This document shows, piece by piece, positions 8,397 through 17,513 of a stretch of 64,000 nucleotides of DNA. The notes beneath the pieces are model-generated. The model saw only the letters and a program-made list of their open reading frames with translations, was not told the origin of the DNA and searched no databases. Positions within the stretch are counted from its first letter, which is position 1, and the number at the start of each line of letters is the position of its first letter. A program made the translations under genes and the position numbers. Origin of the DNA: Verrucomicrobiota bacterium (GTDB taxonomy: Bacteria > Verrucomicrobiota > Verrucomicrobiia > Limisphaerales > JAEYXS01); contig JAEYXS010000012.1 in assembly GCA_023431185.1 (NCBI GenBank), forward strand, positions 4,043 through 68,042, read 5' to 3'.

Positions 8397-8903
8397 ATGA
8401 GTCGTTTTCGTAATTTGTTGTTTATCGGTGTCGCTGGAATTTTGATCGGATGCAGTGATCAGGAAATTGAAACTTCTGTCCCTTCCGCAACTCAGCCCGT
8501 AGCCGTCACTTCTGCAGCCGTAAGCATTGAAGCTCCGGCGGCTTCTGTGTTGCTTCCCTCCGGGGCCAGTGTACCCGCCACTCCGCCGCCGGGCACAGCC
8601 GCCGCCAGCAGCATCCCGCGTGACCCTACGGCTCCGATTGTCGAAGGCAGTGCGCAAGACCCCAACGTCATGCCCGCCGGCTTCGTGCCCAAGGCGCCCG
8701 CGCTGGAATACACCAAGAACGGCCAGCCAAATCTGGAAGCCCTTTCGGAAGCGTTGCAGGTCTACTGCATGTGGAAGAAAGAAGTGCCGACAGAGCTCGA
8801 GGCTTTGGTGACCAGCAAGTTCCTGCCCAGCCTGCCGCCTCTTCCCGTCGGCAAGAAGTATGGCATCAATTCCCAAAGTTTGACCGTCGTCCTCGTCAAT
8901 TAA
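8397..8903 (+). CDS. Small predicted lipoprotein
   Basis: A 168-residue protein with a short hydrophobic N-terminus ending in a lipobox (LIGC, Cys19). It should be lipid-anchored after signal peptidase II cleavage. Residues 30-95 are an Ala/Pro/Ser/Thr-rich linker. The last 70 residues form a small folded part (TKNGQPNLEALSEALQVY, then KEVPTELEALV and LPPLPVGKKYGINS), a pattern seen next to pseudopilin genes in this phylum. It precedes the pseudopilin gene by 24 bases and is probably cotranscribed, perhaps as an accessory of the same filament or secretion apparatus. No named family recognised. Confidence 0.65.
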   Translation: MSRFRNLLFIGVAGILIGCSDQEIETSVPSATQPVAVTSAAVSIEAPAASVLLPSGASVPATPPPGTAAASSIPRDPTAPIVEGSAQDPNVMPAGFVPKAPALEYTKNGQPNLEALSEALQVYCMWKKEVPTELEALVTSKFLPSLPPLPVGKKYGINSQSLTVVLVN

Positions 8904-8927
8904 GTCCCGTTAACCCCGTCTCGTATT

Positions 8928-9818
8928 ATGTTATTATCCGTCCGCACCCGTCGTACCGCCTTCACGCTCATCGAGCTGTTGGTGGTGATCGCGATTATCG
9001 CCATTCTCGCCGGCATGCTCCTGCCTGCGCTCGCCAAGGCCAAAACCAAGGCCATGACCACCCGCTGCCTCAACAACCTGAAGCAGCTCGGCCTGGGCAC
9101 CACCATGTATATCGATGACAATGCCGACAAGGTCCCCTACGCCGGCATTCGTATGCCGAGTTGGAACCCGGACCTGTCTTGGGACGACCTCATCAATGCT
9201 TACGTCGGTGGAACTTGGGATGACGCCCAGAAGCGTGGTACCCGTGGTGGAGGCACCAATGCCCTCACCGTGCTGATGTGCCCATCTGACAAAGTCCCCA
9301 TCGCCAGCTATGCCGCCACGGGTCGCCGCCGCACCTATGCGATGTCCCGCCATAACATGGGCAGCTTCCAAATCGGCGGTCGCAACCCCGGCGTCACGGA
9401 CTGGCCGCCCAGCCCCGCGAACCGCACGGCCATTGGCCTGCAATGGAATAACCTCAGCACCACCGCTCCCAACTGGAACACCCGCGACGCCATCTCCGCA
9501 GGCGTAGCCAATCCCCGCTTTCAACTCGCCGTCCGTGCCCGCATGGTGCAGGACCCCACCGACACCATCGTGCTCTCCGAACGTCCGGGCCCCGGCAACA
9601 TCGCCGGCTGCAACGACACCTACACGCTCAACGCGCCGAATGAACACTTCGACCAGGCGGGCGGCGTGACCACCTTGCAGGAATTCCACAATGCCATGGT
9701 GAACTATCAGTTCCTCGACGGCCACGTGGAATCATTGCCTCCGGCGAAGACCCTCGGCATGACCAACATCAACACCAGTCTGCAAACTGGTGGTTGGACC
9801 ATCCAGGCCAACGACTGA
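8928..9818 (+). CDS. Type II/IV pseudopilin-like protein with prepilin methylation motif
   Basis: A 296-residue protein with a class III signal: a basic leader (TRRTA), then FTLIELLVVIAIIAILAG. Prepilin peptidase would cut between Ala11 and Phe12 and leave the conserved Glu at mature position 5. After the helix (LLPALAKAKTKAMTTRCLNNLKQLG) comes a globular part with MYIDDNADKVPY and the C-terminal NYQFLDGHVESLPP. That ending is typical of the large H-X9-DG-type pseudopilin families of Verrucomicrobiota and Planctomycetota. Such genomes have dozens of these. A strong terminator follows directly. Confidence 0.92.
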   Translation: MLLSVRTRRTAFTLIELLVVIAIIAILAGMLLPALAKAKTKAMTTRCLNNLKQLGLGTTMYIDDNADKVPYAGIRMPSWNPDLSWDDLINAYVGGTWDDAQKRGTRGGGTNALTVLMCPSDKVPIASYAATGRRRTYAMSRHNMGSFQIGGRNPGVTDWPPSPANRTAIGLQWNNLSTTAPNWNTRDAISAGVANPRFQLAVRARMVQDPTDTIVLSERPGPGNIAGCNDTYTLNAPNEHFDQAGGVTTLQEFHNAMVNYQFLDGHVESLPPAKTLGMTNINTSLQTGGWTIQAND

Positions 9819-9840
9819 TGCTCCTTTGAAATCTGCTACG

Positions 9841-9870
9841 AAGGGCGCGTCCACTGGACGCGCCCTTTTT
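9841..9870 (+). terminator. Rho-independent terminator after the pseudopilin gene
   Basis: A 12-bp perfect stem (AAGGGCGCGTCC pairing with GGACGCGCCCTT) around a 3-base loop, followed by a T run. It lies 22 bases after the pseudopilin stop. Confidence 0.93.
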
Positions 9871-9881
9871 ACTTTTCAATA

Positions 9882-12800
9882 TCACTTCTTAGCCAGCGCC
9901 TCGAGATAGTCGAGCAAGGAAGCGAACTCCTTCACACTTAGATTGGCCACTAGCCCCTCGGGCATCAACGACTTCTCCAGCTTATGGCGTTTCACGATGT
10001 CCTTCACCGGAATCGTGATCTCCTGCGCCGCCACGTTACGAATGACGACTTTATCCGCCGCCTCCAGTGTCACGAAGCCTTCATACTCCATCTCATCCTT
10101 CAGCACGAACTGGCTGGTCACAAAGCCTTGGGCGAGCGTCTTGCCCGGCACCAAGATGGCCTCCGCCAGTTCTGGCCGTTTGTAAGTCGTCGCGATATTG
10201 CCAAGGAACGGACCGCGCTGCGGCTCATCCGTTCGCACCGTGTGACAAAGCACACAACCCTGCTGCGTGTACAATTGCTCGCCCAATTTCACATCACCTT
10301 TCGTCTTCAGCACGGCGGCGATGGCCTCCGCGATCTTCATCTCGGCGATCGTCTTTTCCGGTGCCGTCGGCTTGTCTTTGGCCGGGTCGAGCTTCAGCGT
10401 GTTGGCCGCCGCTTTCGCCGCCTTCGCCACTTCCTTGTTGGAGTCCTCCAACGCCATCAGCACCTTGTCCTTGTAAGGACGGAACTCCGCCGCTTGCACG
10501 GCTCTCAATATCTGCGCCCGGCGTGCCGGATCATTCCAGCCCTTCTCCAAAGCCCCCTTCGCCGCTTCCTTCGCCTCGGGGGAAGCGTTCTTGCGATCGG
10601 CGATCTTCAATAGCGCGGCATCCGCCAGCACGGAGGTCGTGTCATTCAGCTTCGCCGCTTCGGTCGTCAGCACCGCGTGCTGACTGTCGAGCTTCGTCGA
10701 GTTCATGAACGCCTCGCGCGCCAACCGGCGCTCGCGTTCCGACCCCGTGCTAAATTCCTTCTTCACCTGCGCGAGCTTCGGTAACGCTGTAAGCATCGCT
10801 TGCACCGCTTCGGCGTTATCCAGCTTGGACAACGCGATGACGGCATTCGCCCGCGCCACATCATGGACATCTTCGGCTGTGGCGGCCTTGATGAGCAACG
10901 GCAGCGCATTCACCGGAATCTTCTCTGCCCGCGAAAGCTGCCCGGCGGCCGCAGGAATCAACGACGCATCCTGCATGGCCAGCGTCACCACTCGCGTCAA
11001 CGTATCGTCCGACTGGATTTTGTGCCGGTTGAATTCGGCCACCAAGTGCGCTGCTTCCTCACCGGTAGCTTTCGCCATCACCGCTTTCAGGGTCGTCGCG
11101 ATCTTCGCCGTCTCACTCCACTCCACCGTATTATAGTAAGGCCCGGAAGTATCCGGACGCGTACCCCAGGAATCCCCCGTCCATGCACCTTCCTTGAAAT
11201 GCAACCGGCACAGCGCCGTGAGCAACCCCTTGCGCCGTGCCAGGTCCGTTTCCTTGCCCAGCCGCGCGATCAAGGCATCCACCACTTTAGCATCAGGCAG
11301 TGAACGCAGTACCTGCAAGGCGCCAAAGCGTTGCGCCTCTGACGCTCCCGTCCTGTCCACCACGGCAAAGCATGCATCGGCGGCCTGCAAGCGCTTCAAC
11401 GCCTGATACGCCGTGTGCGCGATGATGGCATCGCTGTCACCGAGCAAAGGCGTCACTGCCCCAGCATGCTCGACCTTGCCCAAACGCGCGATGGCGATCA
11501 CCGCTTCCTTGCGCGTGCGGGCATCCGTTGATTTCAGCCCGGTCAGCAATGATTGAACCGGCACCGCCGCCAACTGATCTTCGCGATCGGTCAACGCGCG
11601 GATCGCCCACGCGGCAATCGTCGGGTCTGCCGCCAGCTTCGCGAGCACGTCCGCCGACTTGGCACCCAGGCCTTGCTTTAGCGCGAACACCGCCGCCACA
11701 CGTGATGCCAAAGGCTTCGCAGTATCCGCCGCCAAGGTAGTCAGCGCTTTCGTGCTCTCCTCTTTCAAACCGTTTCGCACCAAAGTCCGTTGCGCTTCCA
11801 GCCGCCGCCGCGAGCTCGGCGATTCCAACAACTTCACCAATTCCACATCCGTCGCTTTCGCGAAATTGGGCAGAGCCGACGGCGTGAACCCCTTCGGCGT
11901 CACTCGCACCAGATAACCGACCTCCGGTCCGGCCCAGTTGAAGGTCGCCCCTTTCCAGCTCGCCGCATAGATGCGCGTAGAGGCGTCCACATCCAGATCC
12001 GTCACGCGTGTGACCCCGATGAATTCCGCCGGTTGCTCCGTCTCCACAAACGTCGCGCCCTTCGGCGCCACCGTATGGCGATAGACCCAGTTGCGACCCC
12101 AGTCCGCCGTGTAGGGCAGGTTGTTCCATTTGGCCGGCATACCCGGCTCATCGATCCACGCCGCACCGCAACCCGAACCGCCACCGTAATCCGCCAGCGG
12201 TTTCACATGGTCTTCCGGAAAGTTTTTGTAAAAGGAAGGATAACCATGCTCCGTCATCCCGCTGAAGTGATGGAAGCGCACATCCCATCCGCCACCGTCA
12301 TTCGTGTTATCGCGCGCAAAAGCATCGAGCAACGGACTCACCGCAGCCTCCAGAATATTGCGCGTGCCACGGGCATAGAGTTCCAGCCCGGTGCCATCGG
12401 GACGCACACGGATGATACCGCCAGCCCGCAACTGCAGCTTCCGCCCATCTGTGCCCTCCGCCTCCATGAAACCGAAATCGCCGATCGCCGCGTAGATCCA
12501 GCCATCGATGCCCAATTCGATACCATTTGATGTATGATCCGCCGGACGATCTTTGAACGTGAACGCGATGTTCTTCACCAAAATCTTCTGGTCGTCGGAA
12601 ACACCATCGCCGTCTTTGTCGATGAAGGCGCTGATGTGCGGCGGATGCAACACATAGAGCCGGTCATGGTCCCACACCAGGCCGCGCGGGGAATCTACGT
12701 TCGCCACGAACTTCTTCGCCTCGTCTGCCTTGCCGTCGCCATCCGTGTCACGGAGGCGCACGATGGAACCGCGGTTTGCCTCCCGGCCCAAAGAGCCGTT

Positions 12801-14171
12801 ACCATCACTGGAGACATACACGGTGCCATCGGGCGCCGCCGCCACAAAGACGGGGTAATTCACCATCGGCGGCTTCGCGAACAAGGTGACCTCGAAACCC
12901 TCGGCCACCTTCACTTCCTTCAGTAGCGGCTCGTTCAGCATGGCCGCTTCTTTTGGGTCCAGCTTCTCGGTCTGCGTGCTGTACACCTCGAACTCCCAGA
13001 TGCTGCCCCAGCCGCCACCGGCCTTGCCGAGATACGCCACGCGCACGTAGCGGATGCCCTCGGCGGTGAAGTCATGCTCGTAGGGCCCGCTCTTGTCGGT
13101 CTTGGAGGCATTCACCAACGTCTTCCACTCTTTGCCATCGGTGGAACCCTCGATCTTGTGGAAATATTTCGCACCAGAGGATTCCCAAGTGACTTTTACG
13201 CCCGTCAATTTCGTGGGCGCACCGAGATCCACCTCCAGCCACTCTTTGTCGCTCGGGCCATTCGCACACCAACGCGTCGAGGGATTACCATCGAACGCTT
13301 TGAGCGCGAAGTTCTGTTTCCCCGTCTCCTCGCTCGAGGCCTTCGCCACTTTGCCGCGCGCGATGTTAGAGCGCTTCACCGGCGGCGTGTAAGCCTTGTG
13401 ATAGCTCTTGTCATCCAGCTTGCCGCAAGCCCAGAGCAGGCCGCGTGTGACGAGCGCCAGGTAGCGGTCATCCGCCACCGTAGCGGTGTTATGCCCCAGC
13501 GTGGTGCTGAAGACGCGCGTCTTTTCGTGATCATTGGCCCACGCCACGACCGCTTCCACGGCCTTCATCGTGCCGTCCTTTTGCGGGACCATCTGCAGGC
13601 CCTTGGCCAGCGGCGTGGCCGTCGGGAATATCTTGATGTTGTTGTAGAGCTCTTCCTTAATCGTGGTCCAATTCTCCAAGCCCTTCGTGATTGGATGCTC
13701 CTTGTTCACGAAATCGATCGCGATGGGCTCCTGAGGGCCGTGACCGGTGGAGTGGATGCCCACGAACTTGAACCATTCATCCGTGCCGATGCGGTACGAG
13801 TGCATCGCGCAGTGCAGGTTCACGGCGGGCACCGTCTTGTGCGCGTTCATGATGTTCTGGAAATAAGGGATTTCCTTCACATCCGCCGAGCACTCGTCAT
13901 GGATGATCACGTCATACCCCTTGGCCCAGTCGGGATTGTCATAGATGTCGAAGCGGGCTTTCGTGGATTTGTCCGGCGAATAGATGACCTCCACCGTGAT
14001 ATTCGCACGAGCTTCGAGACCTTTCTTCAGGACGTCCTTTTGCCCGGCGTAGTCATGACAACACCCCCCGGCGATAAGGAGGGCGCGCAATGGCTTGGGC
14101 AAAGGCTTTTCCGCGCTAAACCCGCTGACGGCGAGCAACAACACGGCCACAATGGCGATACGGATTTGCAT
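9882..14171 (-). CDS. ThuA / discoidin / PVC-type membrane-bound dehydrogenase with C-terminal haem
   Basis: Very large exported protein (1429 residues from the ATG at 14171, chosen because MQIRIAIVAVLLLAVSGFSA is a clean signal peptide). In order: ThuA-like domain (about 25-265, with LLIAGGCCHDYAGQ and NLHCAMHSYR), an F5/8 type C carbohydrate-binding-like domain (about 275-415, with TRWCANGPSDKEWLEVDLG), a PVC-type dehydrogenase beta-propeller (about 430-840, with YVSSDGNGSLG and DTDGDGKADE), HEAT-like helical repeats (about 880-1270), and a cytochrome c domain with CVLCHT near 1307. The family is thought to oxidise sugars or polyols in the periplasm; substrate unknown. The domain series is common in Planctomycetota/Verrucomicrobiota. 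Confidence 0.9.
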   Translation of the reverse strand: MQIRIAIVAVLLLAVSGFSAEKPLPKPLRALLIAGGCCHDYAGQKDVLKKGLEARANITVEVIYSPDKSTKARFDIYDNPDWAKGYDVIIHDECSADVKEIPYFQNIMNAHKTVPAVNLHCAMHSYRIGTDEWFKFVGIHSTGHGPQEPIAIDFVNKEHPITKGLENWTTIKEELYNNIKIFPTATPLAKGLQMVPQKDGTMKAVEAVVAWANDHEKTRVFSTTLGHNTATVADDRYLALVTRGLLWACGKLDDKSYHKAYTPPVKRSNIARGKVAKASSEETGKQNFALKAFDGNPSTRWCANGPSDKEWLEVDLGAPTKLTGVKVTWESSGAKYFHKIEGSTDGKEWKTLVNASKTDKSGPYEHDFTAEGIRYVRVAYLGKAGGGWGSIWEFEVYSTQTEKLDPKEAAMLNEPLLKEVKVAEGFEVTLFAKPPMVNYPVFVAAAPDGTVYVSSDGNGSLGREANRGSIVRLRDTDGDGKADEAKKFVANVDSPRGLVWDHDRLYVLHPPHISAFIDKDGDGVSDDQKILVKNIAFTFKDRPADHTSNGIELGIDGWIYAAIGDFGFMEAEGTDGRKLQLRAGGIIRVRPDGTGLELYARGTRNILEAAVSPLLDAFARDNTNDGGGWDVRFHHFSGMTEHGYPSFYKNFPEDHVKPLADYGGGSGCGAAWIDEPGMPAKWNNLPYTADWGRNWVYRHTVAPKGATFVETEQPAEFIGVTRVTDLDVDASTRIYAASWKGATFNWAGPEVGYLVRVTPKGFTPSALPNFAKATDVELVKLLESPSSRRRLEAQRTLVRNGLKEESTKALTTLAADTAKPLASRVAAVFALKQGLGAKSADVLAKLAADPTIAAWAIRALTDREDQLAAVPVQSLLTGLKSTDARTRKEAVIAIARLGKVEHAGAVTPLLGDSDAIIAHTAYQALKRLQAADACFAVVDRTGASEAQRFGALQVLRSLPDAKVVDALIARLGKETDLARRKGLLTALCRLHFKEGAWTGDSWGTRPDTSGPYYNTVEWSETAKIATTLKAVMAKATGEEAAHLVAEFNRHKIQSDDTLTRVVTLAMQDASLIPAAAGQLSRAEKIPVNALPLLIKAATAEDVHDVARANAVIALSKLDNAEAVQAMLTALPKLAQVKKEFSTGSERERRLAREAFMNSTKLDSQHAVLTTEAAKLNDTTSVLADAALLKIADRKNASPEAKEAAKGALEKGWNDPARRAQILRAVQAAEFRPYKDKVLMALEDSNKEVAKAAKAAANTLKLDPAKDKPTAPEKTIAEMKIAEAIAAVLKTKGDVKLGEQLYTQQGCVLCHTVRTDEPQRGPFLGNIATTYKRPELAEAILVPGKTLAQGFVTSQFVLKDEMEYEGFVTLEAADKVVIRNVAAQEITIPVKDIVKRHKLEKSLMPEGLVANLSVKEFASLLDYLEALAKK

Positions 14172-14653
14172 AGCTTGAACCGCTAGCTTGAAGGGCCGGT
14201 CCAAAGCAGAAAAGGGAAAAATAGGCTGCCTGCCAACACAGGGCGCATTCACGCACTGCCCCCAATGCGCTGCCGGCATCTTGCCGACAGGAGCGGGTCG
14301 CTCGTCTGGCAACTCTCGGTTCAGACAATCCTGACCGGATCGCTCTCCGCCAGGTGGGGGCCGTCCAACCGTCTTCAGGCTGCTGTTTTCCGGGGGCAGC
14401 GTCGAGCTGCATCCCGCCGCTGCGCGACCAACCTCTGGGCCACCCTCCCACCTGCCTTCATTGATTTCACTCATACCCGCCCACCTTTCTCCGGCCCGCC
14501 GTTCTTGCGGACCATCACCGGACACTCCCGGTCTTCACGGCCCACTCTGCCATGCCGCCTCATGGATTAATAATTCATAAACATCATCGCATTGATGCGT
14601 TTCAGGAATGAATGACCTTCCACTCCACCTCCCCTCCTCGGGACGCGGCTCTG
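14172..14653. other. Non-coding leader/intergenic DNA upstream of the ThuA-dehydrogenase gene
   Basis: The dehydrogenase frame stays open here, but the residues are Gly/Pro/Arg-rich and unlike any domain, so I treat it as non-coding. It holds hairpins such as TGCCGGCATCTTGCCGACA near 14270-14290 and a GGGCGCATTCACGC segment near 14242. An AT-rich stretch (TTAATAATTCATAAACATCA) near 14565-14585 is a possible promoter zone for the minus-strand gene. No riboswitch class was recognised. Confidence 0.45.
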
Positions 14654-14829
14654 GAGCATTTCAAAAAAATACTGTGGCCGATTGGGGCGAGGATGTTTTG
14701 GTTCTGGCAAGGCCTCGGCGAAGGTGCAGGTTCCCAAGACTCTATGACTGAGCCGAAACGACGCCAGCACCCAAAAAGAACGCCCGCTCCGCTCCTCAGA
14801 CGATCGGCTACAATATTTTTGAACCGCTC
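14654..14829. repeat. Candidate hairpin/MITE-like element with terminal inverted repeats
   Basis: The left end (14654-14682, starting GAGCATTTCAAAAAAAT) and the right end (14803-14829, ending TTTTTGAACCGCTC) are imperfect inverted repeats. Reverse-complemented, the right end reads GAGCGGTTCAAAAATATTG. A second inner pair, 14696-14708 and 14763-14776, also pairs (TTTTGGTTCTGGC with GCCAGCACCCAAAA, one bulge). The 176-base unit could therefore fold into one long hairpin. No coding capacity. It looks like a non-autonomous mobile repeat. Confidence 0.55.
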
Positions 14830-14905
14830 TATGCCCCCCGGAAAGGCCCATGCCTCCGCATCATCCTTCGTCATTCGTGCTTGGTCACTCGTCATTCCAG
14901 TTGCC

Positions 14906-15397
14906 TCAGCAACTGGTAGGCACTTCCTGCAAAACCTCCACGCAATGCGGGATCGCCCCAACGACGAAACTCAGGCACTCCACTGCCCCGCTCGGCTTGC
15001 CCGGCAGGCAGATGACCAGCGCTTGCCCTACTACTGCCGCCAGGTTGCGAGACAGGATGGCGTTCATCGTGATCTTCATGGATTCCGCCCGCATCACTTC
15101 GCCGAAACCCGGCAGTTCGCGGATGGCGATCTCCCGCACCGCCTCCGGCGTCACATCGCGCAACGCCACACCCGTGCCGCCCGTCGTTAGGATAAGCTGG
15201 CACCCCTTGCCGATCTGTTCACGGATCGCCCGCTGGATCTCGCGTTTTTCATCCGGGACCAGCGCGTCCGCAAGCACCTTCCAACCGTAACCCTCCGCCG
15301 CCTTCTTGAGCGCCGGTCCGCCCAGATCGTCATAAAGCCCTTTGGATGCCCGGTCAGAGATAGTGATGATGCCAACTTGGATTTGCATGGGTAACAA
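14906..15397 (-). CDS. MoaB/Mog family molybdopterin adenylyltransferase
   Basis: Adenylylates molybdopterin ahead of molybdate insertion. The 163 residues carry the MoaB/Mog signatures ITISDRASKGLYDDLGGP near the start, LTTGGTGVALRDVTPEAV in the middle, and LPGKPSGAVECL at the end. The name mog or moaB cannot be separated by eye; the length fits both. It sits downstream of moaC with an unrelated low-GC gene between. A nearby in-frame ATG at 15388 is an alternative start. Confidence 0.9.
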   Translation of the reverse strand: MLPMQIQVGIITISDRASKGLYDDLGGPALKKAAEGYGWKVLADALVPDEKREIQRAIREQIGKGCQLILTTGGTGVALRDVTPEAVREIAIRELPGFGEVMRAESMKITMNAILSRNLAAVVGQALVICLPGKPSGAVECLSFVVGAIPHCVEVLQEVPTSC

Positions 15398-15462
15398 CGT
15401 GATTGGTTAAAAAAGGTTAACTGGTTAAATCGATATGCTCGCTTTTTAATGATAGGCCCAGT

Positions 15463-16152
15463 TCAACTATTGAAAAACATGAGCGACAGCCGCTGCCGCC
15501 TATGGTTCATGCTCCGCATCTTGAGATAAAGCTCAATCCATGGCCAAGTGCATGGCACGCATCTCGAACACTGGATCCAAAAACCCTCCTCGCGGTATGA
15601 CATCTGTGTAGCTTCGGCGGTATACTCGGCAAGTTTCACTTCACCTAGATCCAGCACCTCCCCCAGCAGAGGCTCAGTTCTCCTGTGTTCCAACCACCTC
15701 TCAATGATTGCCTTCAACTCAATTTTATCAGCATCCTTCAGCTTGTAGGGTGAAGTCAGGCGGAAAGCCATGCTTTCAAAGGAAATCAATCTGCTCCTGA
15801 TTGAACAACAAACCTTCTCTCCTTCAAGTTCCTCCCATGGTATCATCACGGTTACTCCATATGTCGGAAATGGGATTTTAAAGGCAATGGTCGCACATTT
15901 TATACTTACCCTCATTGCTGTCAGCCATGCATAAACTGGGCTGGTTACCGCAAGATATTTCTGGTAGTCATGCGCCTGACCATAAGTCACCAGCACTTCT
16001 CTAAAGCAAATCGCCAAAGCACCATCCAACCTCCAAACCTCACAGTTAAAACGCGATTGCAAACCTTCCGAGACAGCATGCACATCAATCCCCTCAAGCA
16101 TATCGTCCGGATACAGCATCGTATAGGGGACTAACGGCAGCGGTAATGACAT
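15463..16152 (-). CDS. Hypothetical protein, orphan between moaC and moaB
   Basis: A 229-residue soluble-looking protein that I do not recognise. Visible features are an N-terminal segment MSLPLPLVPYTMLYPDDM, the stretch FKIPFPTYGVTVMIPWEELEG, a charged helix KLKDADKIELKAIIERWLEHRR, and a Cys/Trp-rich tail (CSRCVPCTWPWIELY). Base composition is clearly lower in GC than the flanking moaC and moaB genes, which suggests recent arrival. It has no signal peptide. A function in molybdopterin synthesis is not implied by its position. Confidence 0.6.
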   Translation of the reverse strand: MSLPLPLVPYTMLYPDDMLEGIDVHAVSEGLQSRFNCEVWRLDGALAICFREVLVTYGQAHDYQKYLAVTSPVYAWLTAMRVSIKCATIAFKIPFPTYGVTVMIPWEELEGEKVCCSIRSRLISFESMAFRLTSPYKLKDADKIELKAIIERWLEHRRTEPLLGEVLDLGEVKLAEYTAEATQMSYREEGFWIQCSRCVPCTWPWIELYLKMRSMNHRRQRLSLMFFNS

Positions 16153-16192
16153 GGCAGGGAATAAGATACTGAATCGTTAAAAAGTTAAACCC

Positions 16193-16675
16193 TCAAATAT
16201 CCCGCTTCGTCTTCGACACCAACTGCACCTCCGTGATGGTCATTGTCTTGTCCACGGCTTTGCACATGTCGTAGATGGTCAGAGCCGCCACACTCACTGC
16301 CGTCAGCACCTCCATCTCGATACCCGTCTGCGCCGCGATCTTCGCCGAGGCCGTGATGACCACACGGTCATTCGTCTCGGGGATCTCGAACTGCACCTCG
16401 CAATGCGTGATGGGCAGCGGATGACACAGCGGGATCAGCTCCCCGGTGCGCTTCGCCGCCATGATGCCCGCGATGCGCGCCACGGAAAACACATCTCCCT
16501 TCGCCACCGCGTTCTCGCGGATGAGTTTCAGCGTGTTCGGCAGCACCAAAATCTCACCCCGCGCCACCGCTTCACGCAGTTGCACGGGTTTCGCCGAGAC
16601 ATCCACCATGGAGGCCCGCCCTTGGTCATCGATATGGGTCAGTTTCGGCCCATTGGTTGTGCGTTCAGAACTCAT
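16193..16675 (-). CDS. moaC: Cyclic pyranopterin monophosphate synthase MoaC
   Basis: Converts the MoaA product (3',8-cyclo-GTP) into cyclic pyranopterin monophosphate. From the ATG at 16675 it has 160 residues, the usual length. A longer frame to 16759 only adds non-conserved residues. Conserved parts include LTHIDDQGRASMVDVS, GELIPLCHPLPITHC, and TGIEMEVLTAVSVAALTIYDMCK with the catalytic MCKAVDK segment. It lies between dapB (upstream) and the orphan gene. MoaA is not in the window. Confidence 0.95.
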   Translation of the reverse strand: MSSERTTNGPKLTHIDDQGRASMVDVSAKPVQLREAVARGEILVLPNTLKLIRENAVAKGDVFSVARIAGIMAAKRTGELIPLCHPLPITHCEVQFEIPETNDRVVITASAKIAAQTGIEMEVLTAVSVAALTIYDMCKAVDKTMTITEVQLVSKTKRDI

Positions 16676-16763
16676 GATGCGATTCAATCTGTCACCCATC
16701 GTGCAATCCGCTCGCCCCTGGGAGGGAAGAGGGGCCGGGCTGAGGGTGAAAGAGCCCAACGCC

Positions 16764-17504
16764 TCACTTCAACCCCAGCACATCCTGCATGCTATAGACT
16801 CCCGGCGCCTTGCCCACCACCCACTGCGACGCACGCAACGCCCCATTCGCAAACGTATCGCGGCTCGACGCCTTGTGCGTCAGCTCCACCCGCTCGCCAT
16901 TGGCCGCGAAGATCACCGTGTGATCACCCACCACATCACCACCACGCACCGCATGGATGCCGATCTCACTGCTCGTACGCTCGCCTACGATGCCTTTGCG
17001 CCCGTGCCGCAATTCTTCTTCCAACTGCACCTTGCGCACCTCGCCAAGGATCTCCAGCAACGTCGTCGCGGTGCCGCTCGGGGCATCTTTCTTCAGGCGA
17101 TGATGCATCTCCACCACTTCGAGATCGAAGCTCGGTCCGAGGATCTCCGCGGCCTTGCGCGTCAGCCAGAAAAGCGTGTTCACGCCCGTGGAATAGTTCG
17201 ACGCCCACACGATCGGGATCAATGCCTTGCACGCCGTGATGCGCTTCTTGTCTTCCTCGTTATGCCCCGTCGTGCCGATGACCAAAGCCTTTTTGTGCTT
17301 CGCGCACAATTCCGCGATGCCCGCCGTCGCGTTATGAAAGCTGAAATCGATCACGGCATCGCACTTGTCGATGACCGTGGCGATATCATCGCCCTGATCG
17401 ATCAAGCCGACCACTTCCAAGCCATGAATGCTCTTCGCACACGTCTGCAGAGCCACACCCATGCGACCCTTGGCACCCGTGATGATGATCTTCGTTGTGC
17501 TCAT
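16764..17504 (-). CDS. dapB: 4-hydroxy-tetrahydrodipicolinate reductase DapB
   Basis: NAD(P)H-dependent second step of the diaminopimelate/lysine branch. The 246 residues begin with the Rossmann motif IITGAKGRMGVALQ. The catalytic signature is VEMHHRLKKDAPSGTA, preceded by SNYSTGVN. Nine bases downstream of dapA, so the two consecutive enzymes are cotranscribed. Diaminopimelate supply fits both peptidoglycan and lysine synthesis. Confidence 0.96.
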   Translation of the reverse strand: MSTTKIIITGAKGRMGVALQTCAKSIHGLEVVGLIDQGDDIATVIDKCDAVIDFSFHNATAGIAELCAKHKKALVIGTTGHNEEDKKRITACKALIPIVWASNYSTGVNTLFWLTRKAAEILGPSFDLEVVEMHHRLKKDAPSGTATTLLEILGEVRKVQLEEELRHGRKGIVGERTSSEIGIHAVRGGDVVGDHTVIFAANGERVELTHKASSRDTFANGALRASQWVVGKAPGVYSMQDVLGLK

Positions 17505-17513
17505 ACGCGCTCC

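Noticed and set aside
13074..14186. 370-codon plus-strand frame over the ThuA region
   Set aside because: A shadow of the large minus-strand gene: His/Arg-rich with no domain.
14300..14340. Cobalamin riboswitch (B12-box-like GTCAGGATTGTCTGA)
   Set aside because: Only a loose match, and none of the other conserved cobalamin-riboswitch elements is present.
14172..14525. 118-codon N-terminal extension of the ThuA-dehydrogenase
   Set aside because: Gly/Arg/Pro-rich and non-conserved, and a proper signal peptide starts at 14171.
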